From assembly GCF_900187355.1 (NCBI RefSeq), contig NZ_LT906451.1, positions 2,043,001-2,107,000 of the forward strand: DNA of 64,000 bases. The letters run 5' to 3'. Source of the stretch: Legionella lansingensis (GTDB lineage: Bacteria > Pseudomonadota > Gammaproteobacteria > Legionellales > Legionellaceae). Below, in pieces: positions 16,918 through 25,694 of the stretch (the stretch's first letter is position 1; each line of letters opens with the position of its first letter). The position numbers and the translations under genes were made by a program. The notes beneath the pieces were generated by a model that saw nothing but the letters and a program-made list of their open reading frames with translations, did no database searches and was not told where the DNA came from.

Positions 16918-17059
16918 AGGGTCTGTTGACATTTCGCTAGCTTGCGCCAAAATGGTTTGATTTTCGAGCACCGCAACGCAGCATACATAAGTATGTGAGT
17001 AGCGGAGCACAGAAAATCGAATCATTTTGGCCAAGATAGTAGAAATGTCAATAGACCCT
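16918..17059. repeat. Imperfect palindromic element, family A copy 1
   Basis: Outer arms AGGGTCTGTTGACATTT and AAATGTCAATAGACCCT (one mismatch) enclose inner arms around CCAAAATGG...CATTTTGG and a loop containing GCATACATAAGTATG. It ends on the secF stop codon. Related copies with different but self-complementary arms are at 43517 and 57017. Confidence 0.8.
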
Positions 17060-17975
17060 AGGGTCTATCGTCAATTTCCTTACGCTGACTGGGGAGAAAA
17101 TCTTTTCTATCCAGCCCCATAGCCACGGCTAATGCTCCAGCAACATAGATAGATGAGTAGGTACCAACAACGATACCGATGATTAAAGCTAATGAGAATC
17201 CGCGAATGGTTTCCCCACCATAGATAAACAAAGCCACAACCACAAACAGCGTTAGCATTGAGGTCATGATGGTTCGTGACAACGTTTGGTTGATGGAGAT
17301 ATTCATAATCTCCAGGGGAGTTGCTCGGCGAATCTTAACGAAGTTTTCGCGAACACGATCAAAAACAACAATGGTATCATTTAACGAATAACCAATGACA
17401 GCGAGCAAACCTGCTAAGGCTTTTAAATCAAACTCGATTCCAAACATGGCAAATATACCAAGGATCAATATCGGATCGTGAATTAAAGCCACGGCTGAAC
17501 TGACGGCCAAGCGGTACTCAAAGCGCATGCCAATGTAAATCATTGTTGCCAACAAAGCAACAAGAACAGCCAAGGCACCCTTAGTTGCCAATTCTTGACC
17601 CACCTGTGGTCCAACAAAATCAACTCGTTGTTTAGTTGCACCTGGAAGTTGTTGCATGACAGTGTCAACTAATTTGGTTTGGTCAACATCAGCACGAGGA
17701 GCAATGCTAATCAAAACATCTTTTGAAGTGCCATAACTGATGACTTGTGCTTCCTTAAAACCTGCTTTGTAGAGGTTTTCACGCATGACTTCTAAATTGG
17801 CCGCTTGTGGATAGGAAACCTCTATTTGTGTTCCTCCCGTGAAGTCTAAACCCCATTTTAAACCGTTTATAAGCAAGGCAAGGATTGATACTATAAAAAT
17901 AATTGCAGACAGCAGGGCGGTCCACTTACGCGCCCCCATGAAGTCTATTTTTGAATTGGGATTAAAAAATTCCAT
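17058..17975 (-). CDS. secF: Protein translocase subunit SecF
   Basis: 305 residues, inner membrane. RND-fold half-protein with six transmembrane helices: N-terminal helix with WTALLSAIIFIVSILAL, the periplasmic domain, then five helices. Family motifs are GLKWGLDFTGGTQIEV and NDTIVVFDRVREN. With SecD it uses the proton gradient to pull secreted proteins through SecYEG. Twelve bases separate it from secD upstream. The stop codon is embedded in the arm of a large palindrome. Confidence 0.96.
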   Translation of the reverse strand: MEFFNPNSKIDFMGARKWTALLSAIIFIVSILALLINGLKWGLDFTGGTQIEVSYPQAANLEVMRENLYKAGFKEAQVISYGTSKDVLISIAPRADVDQTKLVDTVMQQLPGATKQRVDFVGPQVGQELATKGALAVLVALLATMIYIGMRFEYRLAVSSAVALIHDPILILGIFAMFGIEFDLKALAGLLAVIGYSLNDTIVVFDRVRENFVKIRRATPLEIMNISINQTLSRTIMTSMLTLFVVVALFIYGGETIRGFSLALIIGIVVGTYSSIYVAGALAVAMGLDRKDFLPSQRKEIDDRP

Positions 17976-17987
17976 CTATGCCTCGTC

Positions 17988-19844
17988 TCAAATACCAATT
18001 GAAAGTTTTTTCACACTTCGACCACCATAGTACCAATTTACAATGGCACGAGTATATATGATGCTCGTTAACATGGATGTTAGTAAACCCAAAGATAAGA
18101 TCACCGCAAAGCCACGGATCGGACCGCTACCAATCGCAAAAAGTATTATCCCAACGATAAGTGTGGTCACATTCGCATCCACAATCGTTGCGAACGCGCG
18201 ATCATAGCCAGCATAAATGGCAGCCTGTGGAGATACTCCATTGCGCAATTCCTCACGAATCCGCTCGTAGATAAGAACATTAGCATCTACCGCCATACCC
18301 ACAGTTAGCACGAATGCCGCTATCCCGGGCAAAGTTAATGTATTGCCAATTAAAGACATCAGCGCACTGAGCAGAATCAAATTCAAAAATAAAGCGATAT
18401 TGGCCACTAGCCCAAAGAAACGGTAATAAACAAGCATTAATACTATGATTAAGCCCATACCCACTTCTAGAGAAACCAGGCCGCGGCGAATATTTTCTTT
18501 CCCAAGAGAAGGACCAACAGTACGTTCTTCCACAGGGTAAATAACAGCAGGCAAAGCACCTGCACGCAAAAGCAAGGCCAAATTGCTAGCTTCCTTACTA
18601 TCAGACAAACCGGTAATTTGGAAATTGTTCCCTAAAGCACTCTGAATCACGGGCGCGCTGATGACACGCTCTTCACGCTTAGTCATCCGTTTTTCCACAC
18701 CATCAATATTATAAGTATCGGTTTTGCTTTCTACGAACACAATGGCCATGCGTTTGCCAATATTTTCTCGAGTGATCTTGGTGAATAGGCTTTCTCCACC
18801 ACCCCCTAGCTGGACTTGTACCGCAGGTGTACCCGTTTGCTGATCGAAACTTGAAACAGCGCTGGTTATTGAATCACCGCTCAATACAATTTGACGTTTC
18901 AATAGAATCGGTTGCCCATCCATCATATATAATTTGCTATTCACAGGAATAACACCCGTTTGCTTAGCAACTTGTGCGTCATTATCCTGATCTACCAAAT
19001 AAAATTGAAGAGTAGCAGTCCCCCCCAGAATCTGTTTCGCTCGGGCAGCATCCTGAATTCCAGGTAGATCAACACCAACACGCGTTGCGCCTTGCTGCTG
19101 AACGACCGCTTCACCTACACCCAACTCATTAACACGATTACGTAGAATACTCATCGTTTGCTCGATGGTATTTTGGCGAATGGTATTTAATTCAGTGGGA
19201 GAGAGAACCGCAAGAATGGTATTTGTCACAGGAGACTGACTGATTAACAAATCAGGAAACTTATCTTTGATTTCTGCTATACCCGCATCCATCGCCTCAG
19301 GGGTACGAAATCGTATATCAATTCCTTTGTCAGCAATATAGCGAATACCTGTGTAACGAATGCCTTCTTCCCTTAGATCTTGACCGATGCTTTTCATGAG
19401 TCCTTCATAGCGGCGACTAATAACACTATCGACATCAACCTCAAGCAAAAAATGCACTCCACCGCGCAAATCCAGTCCCTGCTTCATAGGTTCAGCACCA
19501 ATTCTGCTCATCCATTGTGGAGTAGTTGGTGCAAGATTCAATGCTACTGTATATTGCTCTCCTAAAGCATTTTTAATCGTATCACGCGCCAGAAGCTGCG
19601 TATCAGTTGAGGCAAATCGGATCTCCAAATGATCGCCAGAAGTCGTTATTGAGTTATATCTTATCTTTGCATCGTGCAATATGGTTTCTACATGCTGACT
19701 CAATTGCCCCATATCTACGGGGGATTGTGAAGAGATTTGTACAGCGGGATCTTCACTGTACAAATTAGGAATGGCATAAATCAAGCCGATCACCGCAATG
19801 ATGATCAGCATAACATTTTTCCACAGAGGATATTTATTCTGCAT
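17988..19844 (-). CDS. secD: Protein translocase subunit SecD
   Basis: 618 residues, inner membrane. N-terminal transmembrane helix (YPLWKNVMLIIIAVIGLIYA), a large periplasmic domain with GLDLRGGVHFLLEVD, and the C-terminal five-helix RND domain with VDANVLIYERIREEL. Partner of SecF in post-translocational pulling of preproteins. An AGGGAC site precedes ATG 19844. It is the middle gene of yajC-secD-secF, 19 bases after yajC. Confidence 0.97.
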   Translation of the reverse strand: MQNKYPLWKNVMLIIIAVIGLIYAIPNLYSEDPAVQISSQSPVDMGQLSQHVETILHDAKIRYNSITTSGDHLEIRFASTDTQLLARDTIKNALGEQYTVALNLAPTTPQWMSRIGAEPMKQGLDLRGGVHFLLEVDVDSVISRRYEGLMKSIGQDLREEGIRYTGIRYIADKGIDIRFRTPEAMDAGIAEIKDKFPDLLISQSPVTNTILAVLSPTELNTIRQNTIEQTMSILRNRVNELGVGEAVVQQQGATRVGVDLPGIQDAARAKQILGGTATLQFYLVDQDNDAQVAKQTGVIPVNSKLYMMDGQPILLKRQIVLSGDSITSAVSSFDQQTGTPAVQVQLGGGGESLFTKITRENIGKRMAIVFVESKTDTYNIDGVEKRMTKREERVISAPVIQSALGNNFQITGLSDSKEASNLALLLRAGALPAVIYPVEERTVGPSLGKENIRRGLVSLEVGMGLIIVLMLVYYRFFGLVANIALFLNLILLSALMSLIGNTLTLPGIAAFVLTVGMAVDANVLIYERIREELRNGVSPQAAIYAGYDRAFATIVDANVTTLIVGIILFAIGSGPIRGFAVILSLGLLTSMLTSIIYTRAIVNWYYGGRSVKKLSIGI

Positions 19845-19863
19845 GTTTTGTCCCTAGCCCAAC

Positions 19864-20199
19864 TTAAAGGGATTTAATAGTGCCCTTCGGCAATACCGCA
19901 CTTACTGCACTTCGCTGGATATTAATCTCAACGCTCTCGGAAAGAGCAACTTTAATATATTGATCATCAAGGTTGACAACTTTTCCTAAGATCCCACCAG
20001 AAGTTACAATTTCATCGCCTTTTTTTATTTTACTAATCATTTCACGATGTTCTTTAGCGCGCTTATTCTGTGGCCGAATCAACATAAAGTAGAAAAGCAC
20101 AAAAATGGCAACAATCATGATCAGCGAAAACGTTCCATCAGCTTGTCCTGCTTGAGTTGTCGGGGCCGCAGCCATAGCATTGCTTATAAAAAAACTCAT
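19864..20199 (-). CDS. yajC: Sec translocase accessory subunit YajC
   Basis: 111 residues: one transmembrane helix (about 24-42, FSLIMIVAIFVLFYFMLIRPQ) followed by a basic cytosolic domain with the family block KRAKEHREMISKIKKGDEIV and TSGGILGKVV. Associates with SecDF and YidC. First gene of the Sec operon here. In many gammaproteobacteria tgt lies directly upstream; here the tgt-like gene is 5.5 kb away, separated by an IS and three unrecognised genes. Confidence 0.95.
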   Translation of the reverse strand: MSFFISNAMAAAPTTQAGQADGTFSLIMIVAIFVLFYFMLIRPQNKRAKEHREMISKIKKGDEIVTSGGILGKVVNLDDQYIKVALSESVEINIQRSAVSAVLPKGTIKSL

Positions 20200-20431
20200 A
20201 CCATTCTCCTCACATTCGCTGTTTAGTCATTGCACTACTTAGGGCGTGTCCCCAAGGGGTAGAGCAAGGTGGGTGACATCATATCTAGATTTCTATCTCA
20301 CGTAAATGAAAGAACCAAGAATTTCATCCCATTTACCGAATTAGGGAACGTCCCTAAAGTTTCGCGAGGAGTGAAAAAGTGAGGAATTGAGGCTAAATTT
20401 GCCGGTCGGTCGAGGCGAATAGCGAATACTA

Positions 20432-21775
20432 TCAACTACTGCCTCTATTTCTTGATACAACAACGCCTATTGTTACAGCAGCAACTACAGCTACCGCTGC
20501 TAATCCAATGTTCCTCTTAGAGAAGAAACCATACCCACCAGATTCCTTCTTGTGAGTCTTTCTTTTTTCTGAAACATCTTTAATTATAACAATTTCCTCA
20601 TCATGACCAGTTTCCCATACTTGTGCCTCAGATACAGGGGGCGCTTCTACTGGAGTAAAATGCTCCTTAATTTTTTCATCCAACGTTGTTAAAGATGTTT
20701 TTTTACTAGAGCAAAGTAATATTAATTCCTCAACGTGCTCTTTGTCGGTTGTGGTATACAATACCCCTTGTTGGTCAATGACACCGAATTTCAAATCCTT
20801 CTTTACTTCTTTAAGCTTATCTTGCAATGCAAGCATAGCTCTCAGTCGTTCTTTTAAAACAGTTTTTATTCCTGCAGCAGAAGCATCTTTAATGACAAAT
20901 TTCGCATCAATAAGCTCAGGATAGGGTATTGCCTCTGTATCCATGGATGCAAAAACACTATATAAATTGTCCGCTCTACCATGAACTACTGATTCAGTAT
21001 ACTTACCCTTATCATCTTCCAATCCTCCACCAACCAATTTTTTCCCTATAGCTCCTTCTGAGCCTGGTTTTAGTGTTTTATAAATACCTTCTGCTTGGGT
21101 AAATTCAGCAGCTGGACTCAGGCCCGATTCGCAGTAGCGCGTGCTATTTCCTGTTTTTTTATAATATTCTTTTAGAACGCCATGAGCAGCCTCTCGAATA
21201 CAACTACGCAATTTTTTCCCTAATGCCGATTTATTCGTGTATTCAGATAGAAGTCCGTTAATGCACACTCTTCCATTTAAATCATCTATCGTTTTAGCAT
21301 TAGCGCGCACCGTTTCAAAGAAGTCTTTGTACTCTTTTTGGGTTGCAAGTAGTGTTTGTATTTCTTCGTTGTCAGCAATTGCCTTACAAACCCTCTGTAT
21401 CACGGTGAGATCATTGGTATCTTTGAAGTCTAAAGTGCAGGTTTGGCCTATATTTCCATCGCTCTTAAAATTAGCCAGGACATCATTGTCATTTTCAATC
21501 CCATAGACATAACCCACCGGGCTATAATAATACCTTTGACCGGGGTTATATCGCGTGGTCGAATGTCCCATTTTCCCCTCAAACCATGATTGCACAGAAT
21601 TCGTTGTAGGGAGTGTTGAACGTTCAAGCGGATCAGTCGTGCGTAGTCCATCTCGCTCGTAAGATGCACCATTTAAATGGGTAATATGAACCACTGGAAG
21701 GCCACCACCTTCTCCCGGTATCTCAACGCGCTCATTTTTTTGAATAAATTGTATTGCCCTAAAAAAATATTTCAT
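20432..21775 (-). CDS. Unrecognised 447-residue protein with a C-terminal membrane anchor; effector candidate
   Basis: No family recognised. The N-terminus has no signal peptide. The body is mixed charged and helical, with conserved-looking Cys (QTCTLDF, VQRVCKAI-like, GRVCINGL, LRSCIREA, RYCESGL). Residues about 395-420 are very acidic then basic (EEIVIIKDVSEKRKTHKKES). Residues about 422-440 (GLAAVAVVAAVTIGVVV) form a single tail-anchor-like transmembrane helix, ending in a short basic tail. A large soluble protein with a terminal membrane anchor in an accessory block fits a translocated effector, but this is inference. The neighbouring genes are of the same unassigned kind. Confidence 0.55.
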   Translation of the reverse strand: MKYFFRAIQFIQKNERVEIPGEGGGLPVVHITHLNGASYERDGLRTTDPLERSTLPTTNSVQSWFEGKMGHSTTRYNPGQRYYYSPVGYVYGIENDNDVLANFKSDGNIGQTCTLDFKDTNDLTVIQRVCKAIADNEEIQTLLATQKEYKDFFETVRANAKTIDDLNGRVCINGLLSEYTNKSALGKKLRSCIREAAHGVLKEYYKKTGNSTRYCESGLSPAAEFTQAEGIYKTLKPGSEGAIGKKLVGGGLEDDKGKYTESVVHGRADNLYSVFASMDTEAIPYPELIDAKFVIKDASAAGIKTVLKERLRAMLALQDKLKEVKKDLKFGVIDQQGVLYTTTDKEHVEELILLCSSKKTSLTTLDEKIKEHFTPVEAPPVSEAQVWETGHDEEIVIIKDVSEKRKTHKKESGGYGFFSKRNIGLAAVAVVAAVTIGVVVSRNRGSS

Positions 21776-22023
21776 AATTGTTTTTCTCTATAAAATCTAA
21801 TTAAGTAACAAATTAGATGCCTGTATACTTAACGTCCAAATTGATGTATTAGAGATTAACATGATTTTTATTAAGGCATTATTAATGCGTTTAACAACAG
21901 CTAAATGTTTAATAAACAAATTGTTTTTTATTTGATGAATTTGATTATTATAAACACAATGCGGATTAAAACTAGAAGAACGTTGTTTAAGCCATCGTTT
22001 AGCTCAAATGCTAACTTGGTTTT
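21776..22023. other. AT-rich intergenic region
   Basis: About 250 bases, strongly AT-rich, likely holding the promoter for the leftward 447-residue protein. On the minus strand a CTTAATTAG lies about 30 bases upstream of the start; a PmrA-type site would need a second half-site, which is not clear. Confidence 0.3.
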
Positions 22024-22563
22024 TCAATGGCTGCGACTATAAAAACTGTTCCCTGGGGAGAATTCATCAGGTTCCATTTTATCTTCATTCTCGGAATTAA
22101 TGAGTGACATGACATCCTCATAAACAGAAGGAGCCAATGTTTGAAGTTCCGCGTGGATCCTGCGGGTATATTCCGCGGTAATATAATGTATGCAGGACAC
22201 AGTCCAGTCATCTAGAGAAATATCCTTATCACAATAAAAACGCTTATCTATTATGTGTTTTATGAAAAGATGCTCACTATTATTAGGCTGAAATAAATTA
22301 TTTAAACTGATCAATCGCTCTCGTAACCAGAGTTGTTTTTTTGAATCACCAAGGTATTCGGTTAGCAAATCAGAATACTGCTTGGGATTTAATGAGCCTC
22401 CTACAGCTTTAAGAATGAGATAGATACATCCTCTCCTGCTTGTATCCGATTTAGCCAACGTCACAATCTCTTTGATGCACGGACCAATACGATCCTCATA
22501 TTGCTCATTTAATAAATGTTTTTGAGTTTCGTTCATACCATCTTTACGTATATATTCGACCAT
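22024..22563 (-). CDS. Unrecognised 179-residue protein
   Basis: Family not recognised. The sequence is soluble and predicted helical (CIKEIVTLAKSDTSRRGCIYLILKAVGG, and ITAEYTRRIHAEL). The last 30 residues are acidic then Ser-rich (NSENEDKMEPDEFSPGNSFYSRSH), resembling the polar tails seen on type IV effectors, though this is only suggestive. An internal start at Met10 is possible since neither has a strong ribosome-binding site. It sits alone between AT-rich spacers in the accessory block that splits the queA-sec region. Confidence 0.45.
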   Translation of the reverse strand: MVEYIRKDGMNETQKHLLNEQYEDRIGPCIKEIVTLAKSDTSRRGCIYLILKAVGGSLNPKQYSDLLTEYLGDSKKQLWLRERLISLNNLFQPNNSEHLFIKHIIDKRFYCDKDISLDDWTVSCIHYITAEYTRRIHAELQTLAPSVYEDVMSLINSENEDKMEPDEFSPGNSFYSRSH

Positions 22564-22944
22564 TAAATGGGTTTTTGTTTTCTAGCCTTCTAACAGTAGA
22601 TGTTAGATGTGTAGTAGGTGTTGTTATAACTTGAGGTGTTCTTAATTTTATCATCTTATTGAGCACACCACAACCTAACATTGTTTCCCATCTCTGTACA
22701 TGACAAAAAGGCTGTCATGCCCGCGCAGGCAGGCAACCATTTTGGGTTTGGCACTAAGGTAATTTGAGATAACTCACTGACATACAATGGAAATCATATA
22801 ATCTTGATCGCCAAGGAGGTTGTATGCAATTCGTCCTATTCTGCCCATAACAACTGATTAGTTTTCTGTCGAATCGTTCTACCAGTAAGGCGTGGTGATT
22901 TCCCATTGTTCTGGAAACCAATTCCCTCTTAAATCCTCAATAAG
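22564..22944. other. Intergenic stretch with a decayed repeat
   Basis: No gene seen. At 22713-22750 GTCATGCCCGCGCAGGCAGGC is a diverged arm of the repeat at 57454 and 63311. A segment with an AAGGAGG motif at about 22815 is followed by an eight-codon ORF only, and was not called. Confidence 0.4.
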
Positions 22945-23793
22945 TCAACCCTGGTTTAGGCCGACACTTACTTGTGACTTCAGATCATCTAATAAAGCTG
23001 CTGTTCTTGTACTTATTTTGCCGCTTCTAACATTCTTATATTTTTCTTCAATTAGGTGAATAGCCTCGTCTATTTCTTTAGTTTTAGATAGCTCTATGAG
23101 TTCTTCCAACGCGTCAACTTTTTCTTGCTTAATATGTTTATTAGGATAAGGCCAGCGACTGTTAATTTCTTTATTAAGTTGGTTAATAACATCTTGAATG
23201 TTTTGAAGTTGTTCTGAACTAAATTTAGATTGATCAATTTCTAACGTGCTAGAACTTTGTGGATATAAAAATTTTACTGCCTTGGGATTTACAACAATTA
23301 ATTTTTCAGGCCACAGTAATTCAGATTCTGTAAGATGAAGCATCTTTTTCGTGTTTGTATAGAGCTCCATTGGTCTTGCCGAGACTATGTCACTTGCAGT
23401 GAATGCAGTATTCTCTTTCAACCATAAATATTCGTTGCGATATATGTTAGGACTGGCAGAAGCTCTTGCCCCTAAACGATCCAGTGGAATTCTGACTTTC
23501 ACTATAATAAAATAACTGTAATGACTATGTTGATTAACAATATCTTCAGCTTCTTTAAATGATTCTCCAACCTGAAATGTCCTTCCCCTGAAAAAATTTG
23601 TCAATAATTCAGAAAGCTTTGTAAAATCGAAGTTTGAAGCAAATTTTTCTTGCTTCTCTTTATCTAATTTTTGGAGTAGAAGTTGGAACTTTGCTCTCCA
23701 TTCACGCCTCCACAACTCATCTTTATCATAAATTGGCAATGGAATAAATACTGTCTTATGTGTTGGTATTGTTTCAAAAGCGCTTTTAGTCAT
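22945..23793 (-). CDS. Unrecognised 282-residue protein, effector candidate
   Basis: Start chosen at ATG 23793 (MTKSAFETIPTHKTVF) because GGAAG lies six bases upstream; the longer frame to 23820 has no such site. No signal peptide or membrane segment. The N-terminal part resembles a compact alpha/beta domain with FRGRTFQVGESFKEAEDIV and YFIIVKVRIPLDRLG. The C-terminal part is helical, ending KVDALEELIELSKTKEIDEA then NVRSGKISTRTAALLDDLK; similar Ser/Thr-Arg-Thr-x-x-Leu-Leu endings occur in other Legionella hypothetical proteins, from memory. Immediately upstream lies the DDE transposon. Function unknown. Confidence 0.5.
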   Translation of the reverse strand: MTKSAFETIPTHKTVFIPLPIYDKDELWRREWRAKFQLLLQKLDKEKQEKFASNFDFTKLSELLTNFFRGRTFQVGESFKEAEDIVNQHSHYSYFIIVKVRIPLDRLGARASASPNIYRNEYLWLKENTAFTASDIVSARPMELYTNTKKMLHLTESELLWPEKLIVVNPKAVKFLYPQSSSTLEIDQSKFSSEQLQNIQDVINQLNKEINSRWPYPNKHIKQEKVDALEELIELSKTKEIDEAIHLIEEKYKNVRSGKISTRTAALLDDLKSQVSVGLNQG

Positions 23794-23886
23794 CACATAC
23801 TTCCGCAAACTTGAGAGCAATTTCTGTAGTTATTGTACATAATTATTATTAAGCTAAGATTAAATATGATTCCATGAACAGGCGGG

Positions 23887-25459
23887 CGAATTGCCTCAAA
23901 TTATCTGTTGCCGAAGGATGACGTAAATAAGTCCATAAATTGCTTCGTTGCCTCAATATGGCTGTTGCCGAGCGAGAGGAACAGAAATGGGGCAAGTGAA
24001 TATGGATTTGTATCTAAAAATACAGCGTATCCGCTATCAACGAGGCAATAGAGCGTTAAAAAAACGCATTCTGGATGAATTTTGCGAGACGCATCATTAT
24101 CATCGCAAAGCAGCAGCTCGTTTATTAAGACAGTTACCCATTTCTGATAAAAGTCCGAAGAAAGTTGGAAAAAAGAAGACCTATGACCCATCCATATTGC
24201 TGGAGCCTTTAAAAAAGATATGGCTTGGCACGGATCAGATGTGTGGTAAACGATTAAAGAGAGCTCTTCCCTTATGGTTACCTCATTATCAAAATCATTA
24301 TGAGCCTTTAGCGGCGGAGATATCCTCTCAACTGCTAACCATGAGCGCTGCTACAATTGATCGCTTACTCAAGCCTGTTAAAACTCGCTATGGAAAAGGC
24401 TTAAGTGGAACAAAGCCTGGAAGTATTCTCAGGAATCAAATTCCAGTCAATACGAATCAGTGGAATACTAACGAAGTGGGTTTTATGGAGGCCGACAGCG
24501 TTGCGCATTGTGGAGCATCACTAGCCGGTGATTTTGTTTGGTCTATTACGCTGACGGATATTTTCAGTGGCTGGACAGAAATGCGGGCCACTTGGAATAA
24601 AGGAGCTCATGGTGTCTTGGGGGGTATTCAAGACATAGAAAAAAATTTACCTTTTGAAATCAAAGGGTTTGATTGTGATAACGGCTCAGAGTTTCTCAAT
24701 TGGCATCTCATTCATTATTTTACTGAGCGGGACCCACAAAAAGCGGTTCAATTTACTCGCTCTCGTCCTTATAAAAAAGACGATAATGCACATGTTGAAC
24801 AAAAGAACTGGACTCATGTGCGTCAACTGTTTGGTTATCATCGTTTTGGTAATCCAAAGCTCGTTGAGCTTATGAATGACTTATATTCTAACGAAGTCTC
24901 CTTGTTATTTAATTTTTTCTATCCTTGCATTAAGCTCATTGACAAAGTACGAATTCAATCCCGTGTAATCAAAAAATATGATCAACCCCAAACGCCCTAT
25001 CAGCGACTGATGACGTCGAATGGTCTTACTCTCGCTCAGAAAACAAAATTACAAGAGACCTTTAATACACTCGACCCGTTTGACTTGCAAAAAAAGATTC
25101 AAAAAAAGCTAAAATTAATATTTAGATTAGTGAATATTCAACATGTAAAACAAAGAAAGGCTCTTTAATGAAAGTCTTATTCAATATTGTAAAAAGACAG
25201 GAACATAAAGCCTGTGGATATGATGGACGAGTCCTTCGGACCAGCCTGTGCCCTATGGGACGTGTGGACAAAACCATGAATAACAAAAAGACGTTATTCA
25301 CAGTTATTGCCCACACTCACAGGCTTCTCGCCCACACACCCACCAGGCTCAATAGCAATTATTTTTTAATCGCAACAAAACCTCTCAAAAGCAACACCTA
25401 TTCTGAGGCAACGACTCAGTATATTTTTTGTCCTTCGGCAACAGGTTCTATTGAGGCAA
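23887..25459 (+). mobile_element. DDE-transposase insertion sequence with about 28-bp terminal inverted repeats
   Basis: Left end TTGCCTCAA-N6-TGTTGCCGAAGGA (23891-23918) is mirrored at the right end: TCCTTCGGCAACA (25431-25443), N7, TTGAGGCAA (25451-25459). An 8-bp direct repeat CAGGCGGG flanks it at 23879-23886 and 25460-25467, a likely target duplication; the exact left border (23887 or 23891) is uncertain. Subterminal repeats of the same words occur at about 23950 and 25404. One intact transposase is inside, followed by about 290 bases without a convincing gene. Confidence 0.82.
23987..25168 (+). CDS. DDE (integrase-core) transposase
   Basis: 393 residues from ATG 23987, chosen for the GAGAGGA site just upstream. 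N-terminal helix-turn-helix-type region (KKRILDEFCETHHYHRKAAAR), then the rve-type catalytic core: D170 in MEADSVAHCG, D231 in CDNGSEF, E271 in DNAHVEQKNW, a complete D-D-E triad with 39 residues between the last two. Of the IS481/IS3-like integrase-core group, perhaps an ISNCY subgroup; the exact family is not certain. Frame intact, so possibly active. The catalytic residues and the inverted repeats around it agree. Confidence 0.9.
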   Translation: MGQVNMDLYLKIQRIRYQRGNRALKKRILDEFCETHHYHRKAAARLLRQLPISDKSPKKVGKKKTYDPSILLEPLKKIWLGTDQMCGKRLKRALPLWLPHYQNHYEPLAAEISSQLLTMSAATIDRLLKPVKTRYGKGLSGTKPGSILRNQIPVNTNQWNTNEVGFMEADSVAHCGASLAGDFVWSITLTDIFSGWTEMRATWNKGAHGVLGGIQDIEKNLPFEIKGFDCDNGSEFLNWHLIHYFTERDPQKAVQFTRSRPYKKDDNAHVEQKNWTHVRQLFGYHRFGNPKLVELMNDLYSNEVSLLFNFFYPCIKLIDKVRIQSRVIKKYDQPQTPYQRLMTSNGLTLAQKTKLQETFNTLDPFDLQKKIQKKLKLIFRLVNIQHVKQRKAL

Positions 25460-25694
25460 CAGGCGGGGGCACAGATTGCGTACTTCAATTTTTGACCAAA
25501 GTGAGGAATGTTCGAGAAAAGAATTGTCCCAATCAAATGAAGCTCACTTAACACCATCGACTTAACAAGCGTAGCAACTGTCTTGAATTAAATTTAAGAT
25601 AGTTGCTACGCTTACTTTGATAACATTAAATAGCCTTAATCTTTTGTAATTACTTGGGATGTACCGCTTATTATTTGAGGATAAAAATTCTTAT
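25460..25694. other. Spacer between the IS and the tgt-like gene
   Basis: Holds the flanking copy of CAGGCGGG, no gene, and the strong hairpin at 25567-25613. Confidence 0.4.
25567..25613 (-). terminator. Long hairpin downstream of the tgt-like gene
   Basis: AAGCGTAGCAACTGTCTT (25567-25584) pairs with AAGATAGTTGCTACGCTT (25596-25613), 18 bp with one G-T wobble. It lies about 80 bases after the tgt-like stop. No clear U-run on either strand, so it may be a processed 3' end rather than a classic intrinsic terminator. Confidence 0.55.

Noticed and set aside
21776-21860. Possible PmrA-type site upstream of the 447-residue protein
   Set aside because: Only one TTAAT-like half is clear; a tandem half-site at the right distance was not found.
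22815-22850. AAGGAGG followed by an eight-codon ORF
   Set aside because: No downstream gene on the plus strand to be regulated; may be a gene remnant.
25168-25551. Open frame of 127 codons after the DDE transposase
   Set aside because: Its start overlaps the transposase stop, it runs out of the IS across the right inverted repeat into the spacer, and has no recognisable family or domain. Likely chance.
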